From Sandarakinorhabdus sp. AAP62 (GTDB lineage: Bacteria > Pseudomonadota > Alphaproteobacteria > Sphingomonadales > Sphingomonadaceae): 64,000 nucleotides of DNA. How positions within the stretch are numbered: position 1 is the stretch's first letter; the number at the start of each line of letters is the position of its first letter. Location of the stretch: contig NZ_ANFY01000008.1 of assembly GCF_000331225.1 (NCBI RefSeq), positions 34,040 through 98,039 of the forward strand, in the 5' to 3' direction. Below, one piece after another: positions 23,905-32,411 of this stretch. The position numbers and the translations under genes are program-made. Under the pieces are notes generated by a model. The model worked only from the letters and a program-made list of their open reading frames with translations. It was not told where the DNA came from and searched no databases.

Positions 23905-26900
23905 CAGAAGGTGCCGCGCAGCTGCACGTAGAGTTCGCGGCCCTTCAGCTGGTGATAATCCGGGCGATAACCCAGCGATTCATCCACCAGCGGCGGGGCG
24001 GTATCGAGCACGTTGTTCACGCCCAGCCGCAGCCGCACATTCTGGCCCTTGGCGATCTTCAGGCGATAATCGGCAAACAGGTTGACGCGCCAATCTTCCT
24101 TCACCTGCCAGAACTGGGTGACGCCATTCACCGTGATATCGGCGTTGGTGTCGGTGAAGCCGGCGACATAGCGCACCGAGCCGCCCAGGGCGACGTCGCC
24201 CAGATCCCAGCCCCAGGTCGTGCTGGCGCGCCAGCGCGGATTGCCGTCCAGCCGCACGCGGTTGACTTCGAGGATGGTGAAATCGGTGCCGAAGGCGCTG
24301 TTGCCATTGCCCGCCAGCGAATTCAGCAGTTCGTTGCGCTCCACATCCAGCGTCATCAGGTAGGTGGCTTCGATGTTGAGGCGGAAATCGCCCAGCTTGC
24401 CCCAGTCGAACGCCATGTTGAGGCTGAAATCGAAACCGTCGGCCACCTGCTTGTCGAGGTTGATGTAGGGATCGCGGATGAACTGCACGGCACCGGCAGC
24501 CTGGCGCTGGTCATTCGGGTTGGCCAGGTTCCAGGCGGCAAAGGCGGCGAGATCCTCGGTGGTGGCATTGGCGCGCACCACGTTGGGGTTGCTGCGGCCC
24601 TGCTTGCGTTCGAGGAAATCGAGCGCCAGCGCTTCACGGTCACCAAAGGCGCCGATCACGCCGGTCTGTTCGAAGCGCCAGTAATCGACGCTGAACACGA
24701 AGCGCTTGACCGTCGGGCTGTTGAACAGCTTGCCGGCATCAAGCACACCGCCGACGACGATTGTCTTGGTATCCTCGTTCAGCAGATTGGGGTTGGATGT
24801 GCGCACCGACGGCACATAGGCATCGCCGGTGGACGCCGGATCGCCGGTCACGGCCGAACGCCAGTAATCTTCCACACCCAGGTTGAGGCGCGAGATGTCG
24901 CCGCGGTTCAGCTGCACCATGTTGGGTACGCGGAAGCCTTCGGAATAGGCGGCGCGCAGGTTGAAGGCGCGCACCGGGAACCAGCTCAGCGCCACCTTGG
25001 GCTTCACCGCGCCATCCTTGATGTCGTCGAAATATTCGCCGCGCACCGCCAGCTGCAGGTTCAGCTTGTTGTAGAAGACGCCGTCATTGCCTTCGATCAG
25101 CGGCACCAGCGCTTCGGCAAAGCCGGCATAGACATTGCGGCTGGCCGAACTGTCGTTGGTGGGGCTGACGCCAACCACATCCGATCGGCCCGACACGTTG
25201 GCGGTGTTGAAGATGATGGTGCCATCCAGGCGCGGATCGCGATCTTCGGTATAGCTTTCGCGCCGCCATTCGACGCCGGCCGCGATCCCGATCGGCCCGG
25301 CCCACAGATCAAAGGCATTGGCGTTGGAAATGCGGAAATCGCCGGTGGTCAGTGTCGTCTTGCCGCTGTTCAGGCTGGAAATGCGCACCCGGTCCCACTG
25401 GGCCTGGGTGTTGGCATTGGGGCCGCCGAACGGGTTGATGGCATCGGGCGTCGATTTGGCCAGTTCCGCCTGCAGCAGCGTCTTCGACAGGCGGTTGCTT
25501 TCCTCGTCGGTCGTCTTGTTGGAGCTGTTGGCGATGGCGCCTTCCCAATCCCAGTTGCCGATCTGGCCGCGCAGGCCGGCCATCACGCGATAGGTGCTGG
25601 TATCGGTGGAGATGAAGCGCGGGCCCAGATCGGTGGGGCGCCAGTTCTGCAGCAGCACGTCCACACCGCCGGCCGGGGCATCGGTGGTGTTGAGGCCGGG
25701 CAGGCGGTTGGGGCTGCCCACCGCGCCGAAGGGGTTCCAATAGTTGCTGGCCGGAATGATCAGGAAGGCGAGGCCGGAATCGAGCGGCTGGGTGGCGCGA
25801 TTGCCGTCGGTGGTGGCCTTGTAATACAGGCCTTCGGCGAAGAACTCGATGCCGCTGGCGAATTCATGTTCGAACTGGCTGTAGATGTTGATGCGGGTGG
25901 CATCGGTGATCAGCTGGCGACCGCGCGCCGACACCGGATCATTGCCGATGAACACGCCTTCGCCGCGCGCGTTGTTGGGCTGGTTGGCATTGAAATCAAA
26001 GCGCAGGCCGGTGTCCAGCGTGGCATCATCAAGGCCCATGCAGCCGCCGGGGCGTTCGCCCAGCGTGGCGCGCGTGCCGGAAAACTGGCAGGGCTGGATG
26101 TGGAACACGCCGCTCGTGCTGGTCAGGGTCGTGCTGCCCTGGCGGATGCGGCGGCCAACGAAGACATTCTGCGAATTGATCGCGCCGGTCTGGAACTGGC
26201 CGAACGGCGACGAGGTGGAGGTGTTGCGGAAATCGGTGGTGGTGGTGCCGAACGGATCGTCACCCAGCACGCCACGCTTGTCCACGGTGTTGAACTGCGG
26301 GCCCAGTTCGCTGGCATACAGGCCGGTACGCTCGAAATAGCCGCCGGTGAACATCAGCCGGGTGCGGCCTTCGTTGAACTTGAAGCCAAAGGCGACATCG
26401 CCCTGGAATTCCTGGCTGCCCGTGCCTTCGACACCGGAATAGCGCAGCGTGGCGCGCAGACGATCGAAATTGGCATCGAGGATGGTGTTGACGACGCCCG
26501 CCGTCGCATCGGAGCCATAGAGCGCCGAGGCACCGTCGCGCAGCACTTCGACGCGATCGATGCCGGCGGCCGGGAAGGCATTGACGTTGGTGATCTGGCG
26601 CGGGGTCGAACCGATATCCTGGTTCACCGCGTGGGCGGCAATGCGGCGGCCATTGAGCAGCACCAGCGTATTGCCGGTGCCCAGGCCGCGCAGGTTGATG
26701 GTGGCGACGTCGCCGCGCGCATCATTGGGGCCATCGGCGGCACCGTTGATTTCGGCGGCGCCAGCCTGGGCAATGTTTTCAAAGATTTCGCCGGTGGAGT
26801 TCACACCGAAGGCGGCGATATCGTCGGCATTGAGGATGGTGACCGCCAGCGCGCCGCTGTCCGACGCGCCCTTGATGTTGGAGCCGGTGACGACGATCAG

Positions 26901-27008
26901 CTCCTCTTCCCTGGGCGCGGCCGCAGTGTCGGCCGCCTGGGCCAGTGCCGGGCCGGCGAGCAGGGCGATGGTGAGGGCAGCAAGGCTGCAGGAGGCAGTG
27001 ATCTTCAT
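23904..27008 (-). CDS. TonB-dependent outer-membrane receptor
   Basis: 1034-residue TonB-dependent receptor. Signal peptide 1-24; a TonB-box-like EEELIVVTG segment follows at ~36-44; the plug domain has NTLVLLNGRRIA and IDRVEVLRDGASALYGSDATAGVVN; the barrel ends in GRELYVQLRGTF with the C-terminal Phe outer-membrane signal. The large form (over 1000 residues) with LNGRR and DGASALYG plug sequences is typical of sphingomonad and xanthomonad receptors for peptides or carbohydrates instead of siderophores. AAGGGGAC precedes the ATG at 27008. It lies 26 bases after dctA and is coupled to the M14 carboxypeptidase. Confidence 0.93.
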   Translation of the reverse strand: MKITASCSLAALTIALLAGPALAQAADTAAAPREEELIVVTGSNIKGASDSGALAVTILNADDIAAFGVNSTGEIFENIAQAGAAEINGAADGPNDARGDVATINLRGLGTGNTLVLLNGRRIAAHAVNQDIGSTPRQITNVNAFPAAGIDRVEVLRDGASALYGSDATAGVVNTILDANFDRLRATLRYSGVEGTGSQEFQGDVAFGFKFNEGRTRLMFTGGYFERTGLYASELGPQFNTVDKRGVLGDDPFGTTTTDFRNTSTSSPFGQFQTGAINSQNVFVGRRIRQGSTTLTSTSGVFHIQPCQFSGTRATLGERPGGCMGLDDATLDTGLRFDFNANQPNNARGEGVFIGNDPVSARGRQLITDATRINIYSQFEHEFASGIEFFAEGLYYKATTDGNRATQPLDSGLAFLIIPASNYWNPFGAVGSPNRLPGLNTTDAPAGGVDVLLQNWRPTDLGPRFISTDTSTYRVMAGLRGQIGNWDWEGAIANSSNKTTDEESNRLSKTLLQAELAKSTPDAINPFGGPNANTQAQWDRVRISSLNSGKTTLTTGDFRISNANAFDLWAGPIGIAAGVEWRRESYTEDRDPRLDGTIIFNTANVSGRSDVVGVSPTNDSSASRNVYAGFAEALVPLIEGNDGVFYNKLNLQLAVRGEYFDDIKDGAVKPKVALSWFPVRAFNLRAAYSEGFRVPNMVQLNRGDISRLNLGVEDYWRSAVTGDPASTGDAYVPSVRTSNPNLLNEDTKTIVVGGVLDAGKLFNSPTVKRFVFSVDYWRFEQTGVIGAFGDREALALDFLERKQGRSNPNVVRANATTEDLAAFAAWNLANPNDQRQAAGAVQFIRDPYINLDKQVADGFDFSLNMAFDWGKLGDFRLNIEATYLMTLDVERNELLNSLAGNGNSAFGTDFTILEVNRVRLDGNPRWRASTTWGWDLGDVALGGSVRYVAGFTDTNADITVNGVTQFWQVKEDWRVNLFADYRLKIAKGQNVRLRLGVNNVLDTAPPLVDESLGYRPDYHQLKGRELYVQLRGTF

Positions 27009-27034
27009 GGTCGGGTCCCCTTGTTGTGCTCTTA

Positions 27035-28306
27035 TCAGTCTGGATCGGCTTCCGGCCCCGGATTGGCGATGTCGGGCCCGAATTTGTGGTGGGTGAAAAC
27101 GGCGGAAAACTGGTCTTCGTTGATGGATTTTTCCCAGCGCGAGACGACGATGGTGGCCACGGCATTGCCGATGAAATTGGTCAGCGCCCGGCATTCCGAC
27201 ATGAAGCGATCAATGCCCAGGATCAGCGCCATGCCGGCGATCGGCACGCTGGGGACGATCGACAGCGTGGCAGCCAGGGTGATGAAACCGGCGCCGGTGA
27301 CGCCTGCTGCGCCCTTGGAACTGAGCATGGCGACGCCGAGCAGAAGTAGTTGGTCACCCAGGCTGAGGGTGATGCCGGTGGCCTGCGCGATGAACAGTGC
27401 CGCCAGCGTCATGTAGATGTTGGTGCCATCGAGGTTGAAGCTGTAGCCGGTGGGCACCACCAGCCCCACGATGGGCCGCGGGCAGCCGGCGCGTTCCATC
27501 TTGTCCATCAGGCTGGGCAGCGCGCTTTCGGAACTGGAGGTGCCGAGCACCAGCAGCAGCTCGGCCTTCAGATAGCGGATCAAGGTGAAGATCGAGAAGC
27601 CGGCTCCACGTGCCACCAGCCCCAGCACGATGATGACGAACAGCAACGAGGTGAGATAGAAGGTGGCGACCAGCGCCGCCAGATTGGCGATGGAACCGAT
27701 GCCATATTTGCCAATGGTGAAGGCAAAGGCCCCGAATGCCCCGATCGGCGCTGCCCGCATGAAGATCGCCACCAGCCGGAACAGGCCGGCGCCCAGCGCC
27801 TCGAACAGCCGCACCACCGGCCGCGCCGCTTCGCCCGCCGTGGCCAGCGCGATACCGAAGCTGATGGCGAGGAACAGTACCTGCAGCAGATTGCCGTCCA
27901 CGAAGGCGCCAGCCATGGTTTCGGGAATGATCCCCAGCAGGAAGCTGACGATGGTCTGGTCCTTGGCCTTCTTCACATAATCATTGACCGCGCCCGTCTC
28001 CAGCGTGGCCGGATCGATGTTCATGCCGGCGCCGGGCTGCACGACATTGGCGACGATCAGGCCGACGATCAGCGCGATGGTGGAGAAGAACAGGAAATAG
28101 GCAAAGGCCTTGCCGGCAACGCGCCCGACGCTGCCCAGATTGCGCATGCCGGCAATGCCGGTGACGATGGTGAGGAAGATCACCGGCGCGATGATCAGCT
28201 TGACCAGGCGGATGAAGCCATCGCCAAGCGGCTTCAGCGCCACGCCGGTATCCGGCGCAAAATGGCCGATCAGGCCGCCAACGATGATGGCAACCAGCAC
28301 CTGCAC
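27035..28306 (-). CDS. dctA: C4-dicarboxylate:cation symporter DctA
   Basis: 423-residue (or ~11 longer) inner-membrane symporter of the DAACS family. The hairpin-1 serine motif is [13 protein letters not shown], followed by [12 protein letters not shown] and the C-terminal [23 protein letters not shown]; MSExRALTN is characteristic of DctA as opposed to glutamate carriers. Eight membrane helices and two hairpins are visible. GTG 28306 begins inside the usual N-terminus ([11 protein letters not shown]); in-frame CTG 28339 would add [11 protein letters not shown], which resembles the normal DctA start, so the true start may be non-canonical. First gene of the operon that continues with the TonB receptor. 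Confidence 0.9.
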   Translation of the reverse strand: MQVLVAIIVGGLIGHFAPDTGVALKPLGDGFIRLVKLIIAPVIFLTIVTGIAGMRNLGSVGRVAGKAFAYFLFFSTIALIVGLIVANVVQPGAGMNIDPATLETGAVNDYVKKAKDQTIVSFLLGIIPETMAGAFVDGNLLQVLFLAISFGIALATAGEAARPVVRLFEALGAGLFRLVAIFMRAAPIGAFGAFAFTIGKYGIGSIANLAALVATFYLTSLLFVIIVLGLVARGAGFSIFTLIRYLKAELLLVLGTSSSESALPSLMDKMERAGCPRPIVGLVVPTGYSFNLDGTNIYMTLAALFIAQATGITLSLGDQLLLLGVAMLSSKGAAGVTGAGFITLAATLSIVPSVPIAGMALILGIDRFMSECRALTNFIGNAVATIVVSRWEKSINEDQFSAVFTHHKFGPDIANPGPEADPD

Positions 28307-28339
28307 ATAAAGCTGTGCATGGAGCGGCGTCCGCCGCAG

Positions 28340-28579
28340 CGGCTGCGCCTGTACTGATGGCCCAAGAGCGATGACTGCGATCCCCCGATCCCGACTAAGA
28401 TCCAGCAGCCTGGGCTGCGTGATTTTGCCCTCCCTGAAACAACTGGCGTGTCAGCGCAAGGCTTGCCGCAGGGCCTGGGGTGAAGCATTTCGTGAACGTT
28501 GCCAAAACGTCGCAATCCAGCCTTGTTCGCGAGGGCCGGCACGCATGAACGCCCGGCCCTCGGCCGCGAACCCATCGCT
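28340..28579. other. 240-base intergenic region upstream of dctA
   Basis: This gap separates the dctA operon from the secreted-protein gene at 28580, both on the minus strand, and should hold the dctA promoter and the end of the upstream transcript. I see no strong hairpin with a T-run, no clear -35/-10 pair and no supported coding frame in it. Confidence 0.5.
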
Positions 28580-29236
28580 TCAGCGCGCGTCGGCAAGCAG
28601 GCGTTCGTCGGCTTTCGCATTGGCGGTGCGGGCAAGGGCGCGCAGGCGATCGGGGCTGGCGGCCGGTCCGCTGAGCGCGGAGACCAGTTCCACCGTGCGC
28701 CTTGTGGCCCGGGCATAATCGAACCAGGCGCGGCGCACATGATGGCCCAGTTCGGGGGCATAGTCCCACTCGTGCCGTTCCAGCAGCCGCATGGTGGTGG
28801 GCGAATGGCGGTCGCAGCTGATGTGGGTGGCCAGGAAGCTGCCGGCCTTCACCTTGATCAGGCCGGTATTGCCCACCTTGCAGGTCCAGTGCTCGACATC
28901 GCGCACCCAGTTTTCGCTGTTGCGCGTCCGCACTTCGGTCACCACGCGAAAATGGGTGCGGCGACGTGGGCCCATCGGCCACAGATCGTCGGGCGTGCCG
29001 ATGATGGTGCGCCGGCCTTCGCCGCGCCCGCTGGTCCAGGTGGTGATGGGCAGCACCGGATGCATCGGCCGCCAATGGCTGCGCGTGCCAAGGCCGCGCC
29101 ATTCCACCGATCGGCGGCGGATATCGCGCACCTGTTCGACATGGCCATCGGAATAGATGAAGGCATCGCCCGGCATCAGCGCCGGCACGGCCGGTGCCAT
29201 GGCGACCACGGCGGCAGCAGCAAGCAGCATGGTCAT
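28580..29236 (-). CDS. Secreted protein of unknown function
   Basis: 218-residue exported protein: signal peptide MTMLLAAAAVVAMAPAVPA with the ATG at 29236 chosen so that it opens the protein. The mature part is basic and has two cysteines (HWTCKVG, HISCDRH) that could form a disulfide, a DAFIYSDGHVEQV strand near the start, a WTSGRGEGRRTIIGTPDDLWP middle split by Gly, and an Ala-rich helical C-terminus. I do not recognise a family. It starts 11 bases after the subtilase stop, so it is almost certainly co-expressed with that protease and may be its substrate, inhibitor or partner. Confidence 0.65.
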   Translation of the reverse strand: MTMLLAAAAVVAMAPAVPALMPGDAFIYSDGHVEQVRDIRRRSVEWRGLGTRSHWRPMHPVLPITTWTSGRGEGRRTIIGTPDDLWPMGPRRRTHFRVVTEVRTRNSENWVRDVEHWTCKVGNTGLIKVKAGSFLATHISCDRHSPTTMRLLERHEWDYAPELGHHVRRAWFDYARATRRTVELVSALSGPAASPDRLRALARTANAKADERLLADAR

Positions 29237-29246
29237 GGCCTGTTGC

Positions 29247-30944
29247 TCAGGGCCGGTCGGCGATGAAGCCGGCGCCGAACACCGGATCACGCCCCGGCGC
29301 GCCGAGGTCGCGGGCTTCGCGCTCCAGGCCGGCCAGCGCGGCGCGCGCGGCGGCCGGATCGGGGGCCTTCAGGCTGCTCGCCAGCCGGATCGCCACGCTG
29401 GGCGCGGCAAACGAGGTGCCCGATACGATCTTTGTTGTGCCATCCGGTGCTAATCCCACGACGTCCACTCCGCGTGCGGCGAAGGCAATATAGCTGCCGC
29501 GATTGGCATAACGATAAACCGCCTGCTTTTCATCCACGGCCGTCACCGCCACCACGCCGGGATAGGCGGCGGGGAAGGCGGGCGGCGCCGCCGGACCATC
29601 ATTGCCGGCCGCTGCAACGATGATATGGCCGCGCGCCGCCAGCCGGGCGATGGCATCGGCCACCACCGGATTGTTGGCACCCGACAGGCTGACATTGATC
29701 ACCGCGACTTTCTGGGTGGCCATCCAGTCCAGCGCCCGTACCACGGCCAGCGCCGATCCGGCGCTGCGGCGTGGCCCGGAAAACACGTCGCCCACGATGA
29801 TTTCGGTGCGGCTGCCCGGGGCCGGCTCGGTGCCGGCGATCAGGCTGGAAATGATGGTGCCGTGCAGCGCCGGATCCGGCGTGCCGCCGTTGAAGCCCTG
29901 CTGCACCAGGCGGGTGCGTTTCAGATCGGGCAGGGCGCCGGCCACGCCGGTATCGATCACGCCGATGCGGCACGGGCAGGCGCGCCGGGTGACACGTTGC
30001 GGCTTGCCGCCCGACCGCACCAGCGCCGATGTGCGGTCAAACAGGTGATTGACCGCATGCGATGCGTCGCCAATCAGCCCATCCAGCTGCACCAGCGCAT
30101 CAACATCCTTCACCCGGGCCGGCGACGCCAGCAGCACGGCCTGGCCGTTGAGCGCGGTCATCCGGTGCCGTTCCAGCACGCGAAAGCCGGCACGGGTCAG
30201 CCGGGCAATGCCGGCATCATCAACGCCCAGCGCCACCAGTTCACCACGGCGATAGCGGAAGCCATCATCGTCGCTTTCGATGGATTCCTGCTTGTCCAGC
30301 CGGGCGCGCTGGCGGGCATCCTCGACGCCGGCATATTGGGTGGCGGCCGGCCCGTCCATGCGGTCGTCGTCGTCATCTTCGGCATCGCCGCTGCTGCTGC
30401 CGGGGGCGGCGCCAGGGCCATCATTCCGGTCGTCGGCAGCGCCGTTGTCATCGTCGCCATCATCGTCACTGCCGGTGCCGCCCGCCGTGTCACCGCCCGC
30501 GCCGGCCGCCGCGCCGTCATCATCGTCGTCGTCACCGCCGGCCGCACCGCCGCCGCTGGCCGCGCCGTCGTCATCGTCGCCGCCAGCGCTCCCTGCGCCG
30601 GCTGCGGCTCCGTCATCATCATCGCCGCCGTCCGCGCCGGCTGCAGCTGCGCCATCATCTCCGGCGTCATCACCGCCCGCCGCGCCGGCATCGTCACTGC
30701 CGGCATCGTCGCCGCCGGCCGCCCCGGCATCAGTCGCATCGCCGGTGTCGCCGGTGTCATCGTCAACAGCCGTATCCGGCGCGTCATCCGGATCCGGCAC
30801 GGCTTCTTCGGCAGTGTCGTCATCGTCGTCGTCATCGCCAGGGTCGGCCGGCTGTTCGGCGTGCACGGAGGCGACCGGCAGCGGCGGCGCCGCCATCGCC
30901 AGGAATGACAGGCCAAGCAGCCAGAAGGCAATGCGATGCTTCAT
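29247..30944 (-). CDS. Subtilisin-like S8 serine protease with long Asp/Gly/Ala-rich region
   Basis: 565-residue exported protease. Signal peptide to ~30; residues 32-197 are a low-complexity acidic stretch of Asp runs alternating with Gly and Ala; a short propeptide-like region follows (~205-310); the S8 domain has Asp331 (GVIDTGV), His361 (LHGTIISSLIAG), oxyanion Asn448 (AAGNDG) and Ser511 (SGTSFAAPS). A CPC cysteine pair precedes the catalytic Asp. The acidic part may bind Ca2+ or act as a secretion spacer; this is inference. The ATG at 30944 removes six doubtful residues. Followed by a small secreted partner and divergent from an ECF sigma factor. Confidence 0.88.
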   Translation of the reverse strand: MKHRIAFWLLGLSFLAMAAPPLPVASVHAEQPADPGDDDDDDDTAEEAVPDPDDAPDTAVDDDTGDTGDATDAGAAGGDDAGSDDAGAAGGDDAGDDGAAAAGADGGDDDDGAAAGAGSAGGDDDDGAASGGGAAGGDDDDDDGAAAGAGGDTAGGTGSDDDGDDDNGAADDRNDGPGAAPGSSSGDAEDDDDDRMDGPAATQYAGVEDARQRARLDKQESIESDDDGFRYRRGELVALGVDDAGIARLTRAGFRVLERHRMTALNGQAVLLASPARVKDVDALVQLDGLIGDASHAVNHLFDRTSALVRSGGKPQRVTRRACPCRIGVIDTGVAGALPDLKRTRLVQQGFNGGTPDPALHGTIISSLIAGTEPAPGSRTEIIVGDVFSGPRRSAGSALAVVRALDWMATQKVAVINVSLSGANNPVVADAIARLAARGHIIVAAAGNDGPAAPPAFPAAYPGVVAVTAVDEKQAVYRYANRGSYIAFAARGVDVVGLAPDGTTKIVSGTSFAAPSVAIRLASSLKAPDPAAARAALAGLEREARDLGAPGRDPVFGAGFIADRP

Positions 30945-31056
30945 GGATCCCCGCTGTTGCATTTTGCCACCATGATCGAAATGGGGCTTGGCGCCGCATC
31001 ATGACCATCGTGCACATTGGGGCTGCACGTGATGAACAAAGCCTGTATTGCACCGG

Positions 31057-31081
31057 GGAATATTTCGGGCGCCAGATCGTT
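31057..31081 (+). promoter_or_regulatory. EcfG-like promoter candidate upstream of the sigma factor gene
   Basis: GGAAT at 31057-31061, a 16-base spacer and CGTT at 31078-31081 are one base from the alphaproteobacterial general-stress consensus GGAAC-N16/17-CGTT. It lies 13 bases before the sigma factor ATG, which would give an almost leaderless mRNA, so it could also be a chance match or an autoregulatory site of the sigma factor itself. Confidence 0.3.
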
Positions 31082-31093
31082 TGGATTGCAACG

Positions 31094-31606
31094 ATGAACA
31101 ATGCAGCGGCACTGGGCCGGGACATCATCGCACATCTGCCGCGCCTGCGCCGGTTCTGCCGGGCGTTGACCGGCACTGTTCATGATGCCGACGACCTGGC
31201 GCAGGCTGCGGTTGAAAAGGCAATGCGCAACGTGGAAAAATATGCTGAAGGCACCAATCTGGATCGCTGGCTGATCACCATCGCCCACAATCACTGGCGC
31301 GACAGCCGCCGCAGCCTGGCCAATCGCACGCCCCACAGCAATGTGGACGATCTGTTCGACATGCCGGGCGAAGACGGCAACCGTACCCAGGAACAGCTGG
31401 ACAGCGATGCCCGGGTGCGTGCCGCCGTTGCCGCCCTGCCGGCCGAACAGCGCCAGCTGGTGGCGCTGGTGCTGGTCGAAGGCCTCACGTATCGCGAAGC
31501 GGCGGAAATGTTGAACATACCGATTGGCACCGTGATGAGCCGCGTGGCCCGCGCCCGCGCCGCACTGGTGGGGCAATTGGCACCGGCGGGGGTGATGCCA
31601 TCATGA
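31094..31606 (+). CDS. ECF-type RNA polymerase sigma factor
   Basis: 170-residue ECF sigma factor. Region 2 runs from ~15 to 75 (LPRLRRFCRALTGTVHDADDLAQAAVEKAM, then LDRWLITIAHNHWRDSRR) and recognises the -10 element; region 4 runs from ~105 to 155 (LPAEQRQLVALVLVEGLTYREAAEMLNIPIGTVMSRVARAR) with the -35 helix-turn-helix. There is no region 3. The ATG at 31094 gives the usual ECF N-terminus; longer frames read through the promoter region. The stop overlaps the anti-sigma start (ATGA). It is divergent from the Asp-rich subtilase, a likely target. Confidence 0.93.
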   Translation: MNNAAALGRDIIAHLPRLRRFCRALTGTVHDADDLAQAAVEKAMRNVEKYAEGTNLDRWLITIAHNHWRDSRRSLANRTPHSNVDDLFDMPGEDGNRTQEQLDSDARVRAAVAALPAEQRQLVALVLVEGLTYREAAEMLNIPIGTVMSRVARARAALVGQLAPAGVMPS

Positions 31607-32346
31607 TCAGCGATACGGAATTGCTGGCCTTCCTGAACGGCGCGCTGGCCGAGCCGCGCATGAGCGAGATCGAAGCGGCGCTGGCCGTTGACGAGGCGCT
31701 GGTGGCCAGGCTGGAAGCCTTGGCCAACAACAGCGCCGCGGTGGATCAGAGCGTGGCTGCCGCCTTTGATGCGGTGCTGGCCGAACCGCTGCCGCCGGCG
31801 CTGCTGGCTGCGGCCAGCCCGGCGGTGGTCGATCTTGCCGCCGCCCGCGCGGCCCGCGAAGCAAACGCTGCACCCCGCAGCCCGATCCGCTGGTGGCAAC
31901 CGGCGGCGCTGGCGGCGTCGCTGGCCATTGGCCTGGTGATCGGCGCCGGCGTGCCCAGGGGTAACAGCGACGCGCTGATCATTGCCGATGCCGCCGGCAC
32001 CCGTGCGGGCCCCACGCTGGCCGCAGCGCTGGCCAGCACCCGCAGTGGCACCGATGCCCGCCTGCCCGGCGGCGTGCTGCGCCCGGTGATCAGCGTGCGC
32101 GCCGGCAATGGCGAATTGTGCCGCCAGTTCGGCGTGCAGCAGGATCAGGCCGCGCTGTCGGCGCTGGCCTGCCGGCGCGGCGATCAATGGCAGATCGTGG
32201 TGGCGAGCAGCAGCGCTGGCAGCCGCAGCGATTATGCCCAGGCCGCTGGACCGGGAGAGGCGGCCATCACGGCCGCACTCGATGCGCTGGCTGCCGGTGA
32301 TCCGATGGATGCCGAGGCCGAAGCCAAGGCGCTCGCCAGGCCCTGA
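31603..32346 (+). CDS. Membrane anti-sigma factor-like protein
   Basis: 247-residue protein coupled to the ECF sigma gene. The N-terminal ~85 residues are helical and acidic (SDTELLAFLNGALAEPRMSEIEAAL), like the sigma-binding zinc-less anti-sigma domain; a single membrane helix lies at ~100-118 (PAALAASLAIGLVIGAGV); the rest is periplasmic with two Cys (ELCRQF, LACRRG). No HxxxCxxC zinc motif is present. By position and topology it should hold the sigma factor at the membrane until a periplasmic signal arrives. A strong terminator follows. Confidence 0.82.
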   Translation: MISDTELLAFLNGALAEPRMSEIEAALAVDEALVARLEALANNSAAVDQSVAAAFDAVLAEPLPPALLAAASPAVVDLAAARAAREANAAPRSPIRWWQPAALAASLAIGLVIGAGVPRGNSDALIIADAAGTRAGPTLAAALASTRSGTDARLPGGVLRPVISVRAGNGELCRQFGVQQDQAALSALACRRGDQWQIVVASSSAGSRSDYAQAAGPGEAAITAALDALAAGDPMDAEAEAKALARP

Positions 32347-32357
32347 GCGCAAACAGT

Positions 32358-32395
32358 AACCGCCGGCGGCCTTGCGGCGCGCCGGCGGTTTTTTT
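32358..32395 (+). terminator. Rho-independent terminator after the sigma/anti-sigma operon
   Basis: AACCGCCGGCG at 32358-32368 pairs perfectly with CGCCGGCGGTT at 32380-32390, with an 11-base loop, followed by five more T. It lies 12 bases after the anti-sigma stop and ends shortly before the convergent outer-membrane barrel gene. Confidence 0.9.
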
Positions 32396-32411
32396 GCGTC
32401 TTGCCCGCAGA

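Noticed and set aside
23952..27416. A long open frame on the plus strand opposite the TonB receptor and dctA
   Set aside because: Its sequence is rich in Ala, Gly, His and Arg with no domain, and it mirrors the receptor, whose plug and barrel motifs are clear. GC-rich coding strands often leave the opposite strand open.
30350..30850. Possible microsatellite or CRISPR-like array in the repeated TCGTCG/GCCGCC region
   Set aside because: The repeats are irregular and in frame with Asp/Gly/Ala codons of the subtilase; no unit with constant length and unique spacers.
29625..30908. Open frame opposite the Asp-rich subtilase
   Set aside because: It mirrors the Asp codon runs as Val/Ile/Ala runs and lacks a start with a ribosome-binding site; the protease triad is on the minus strand.
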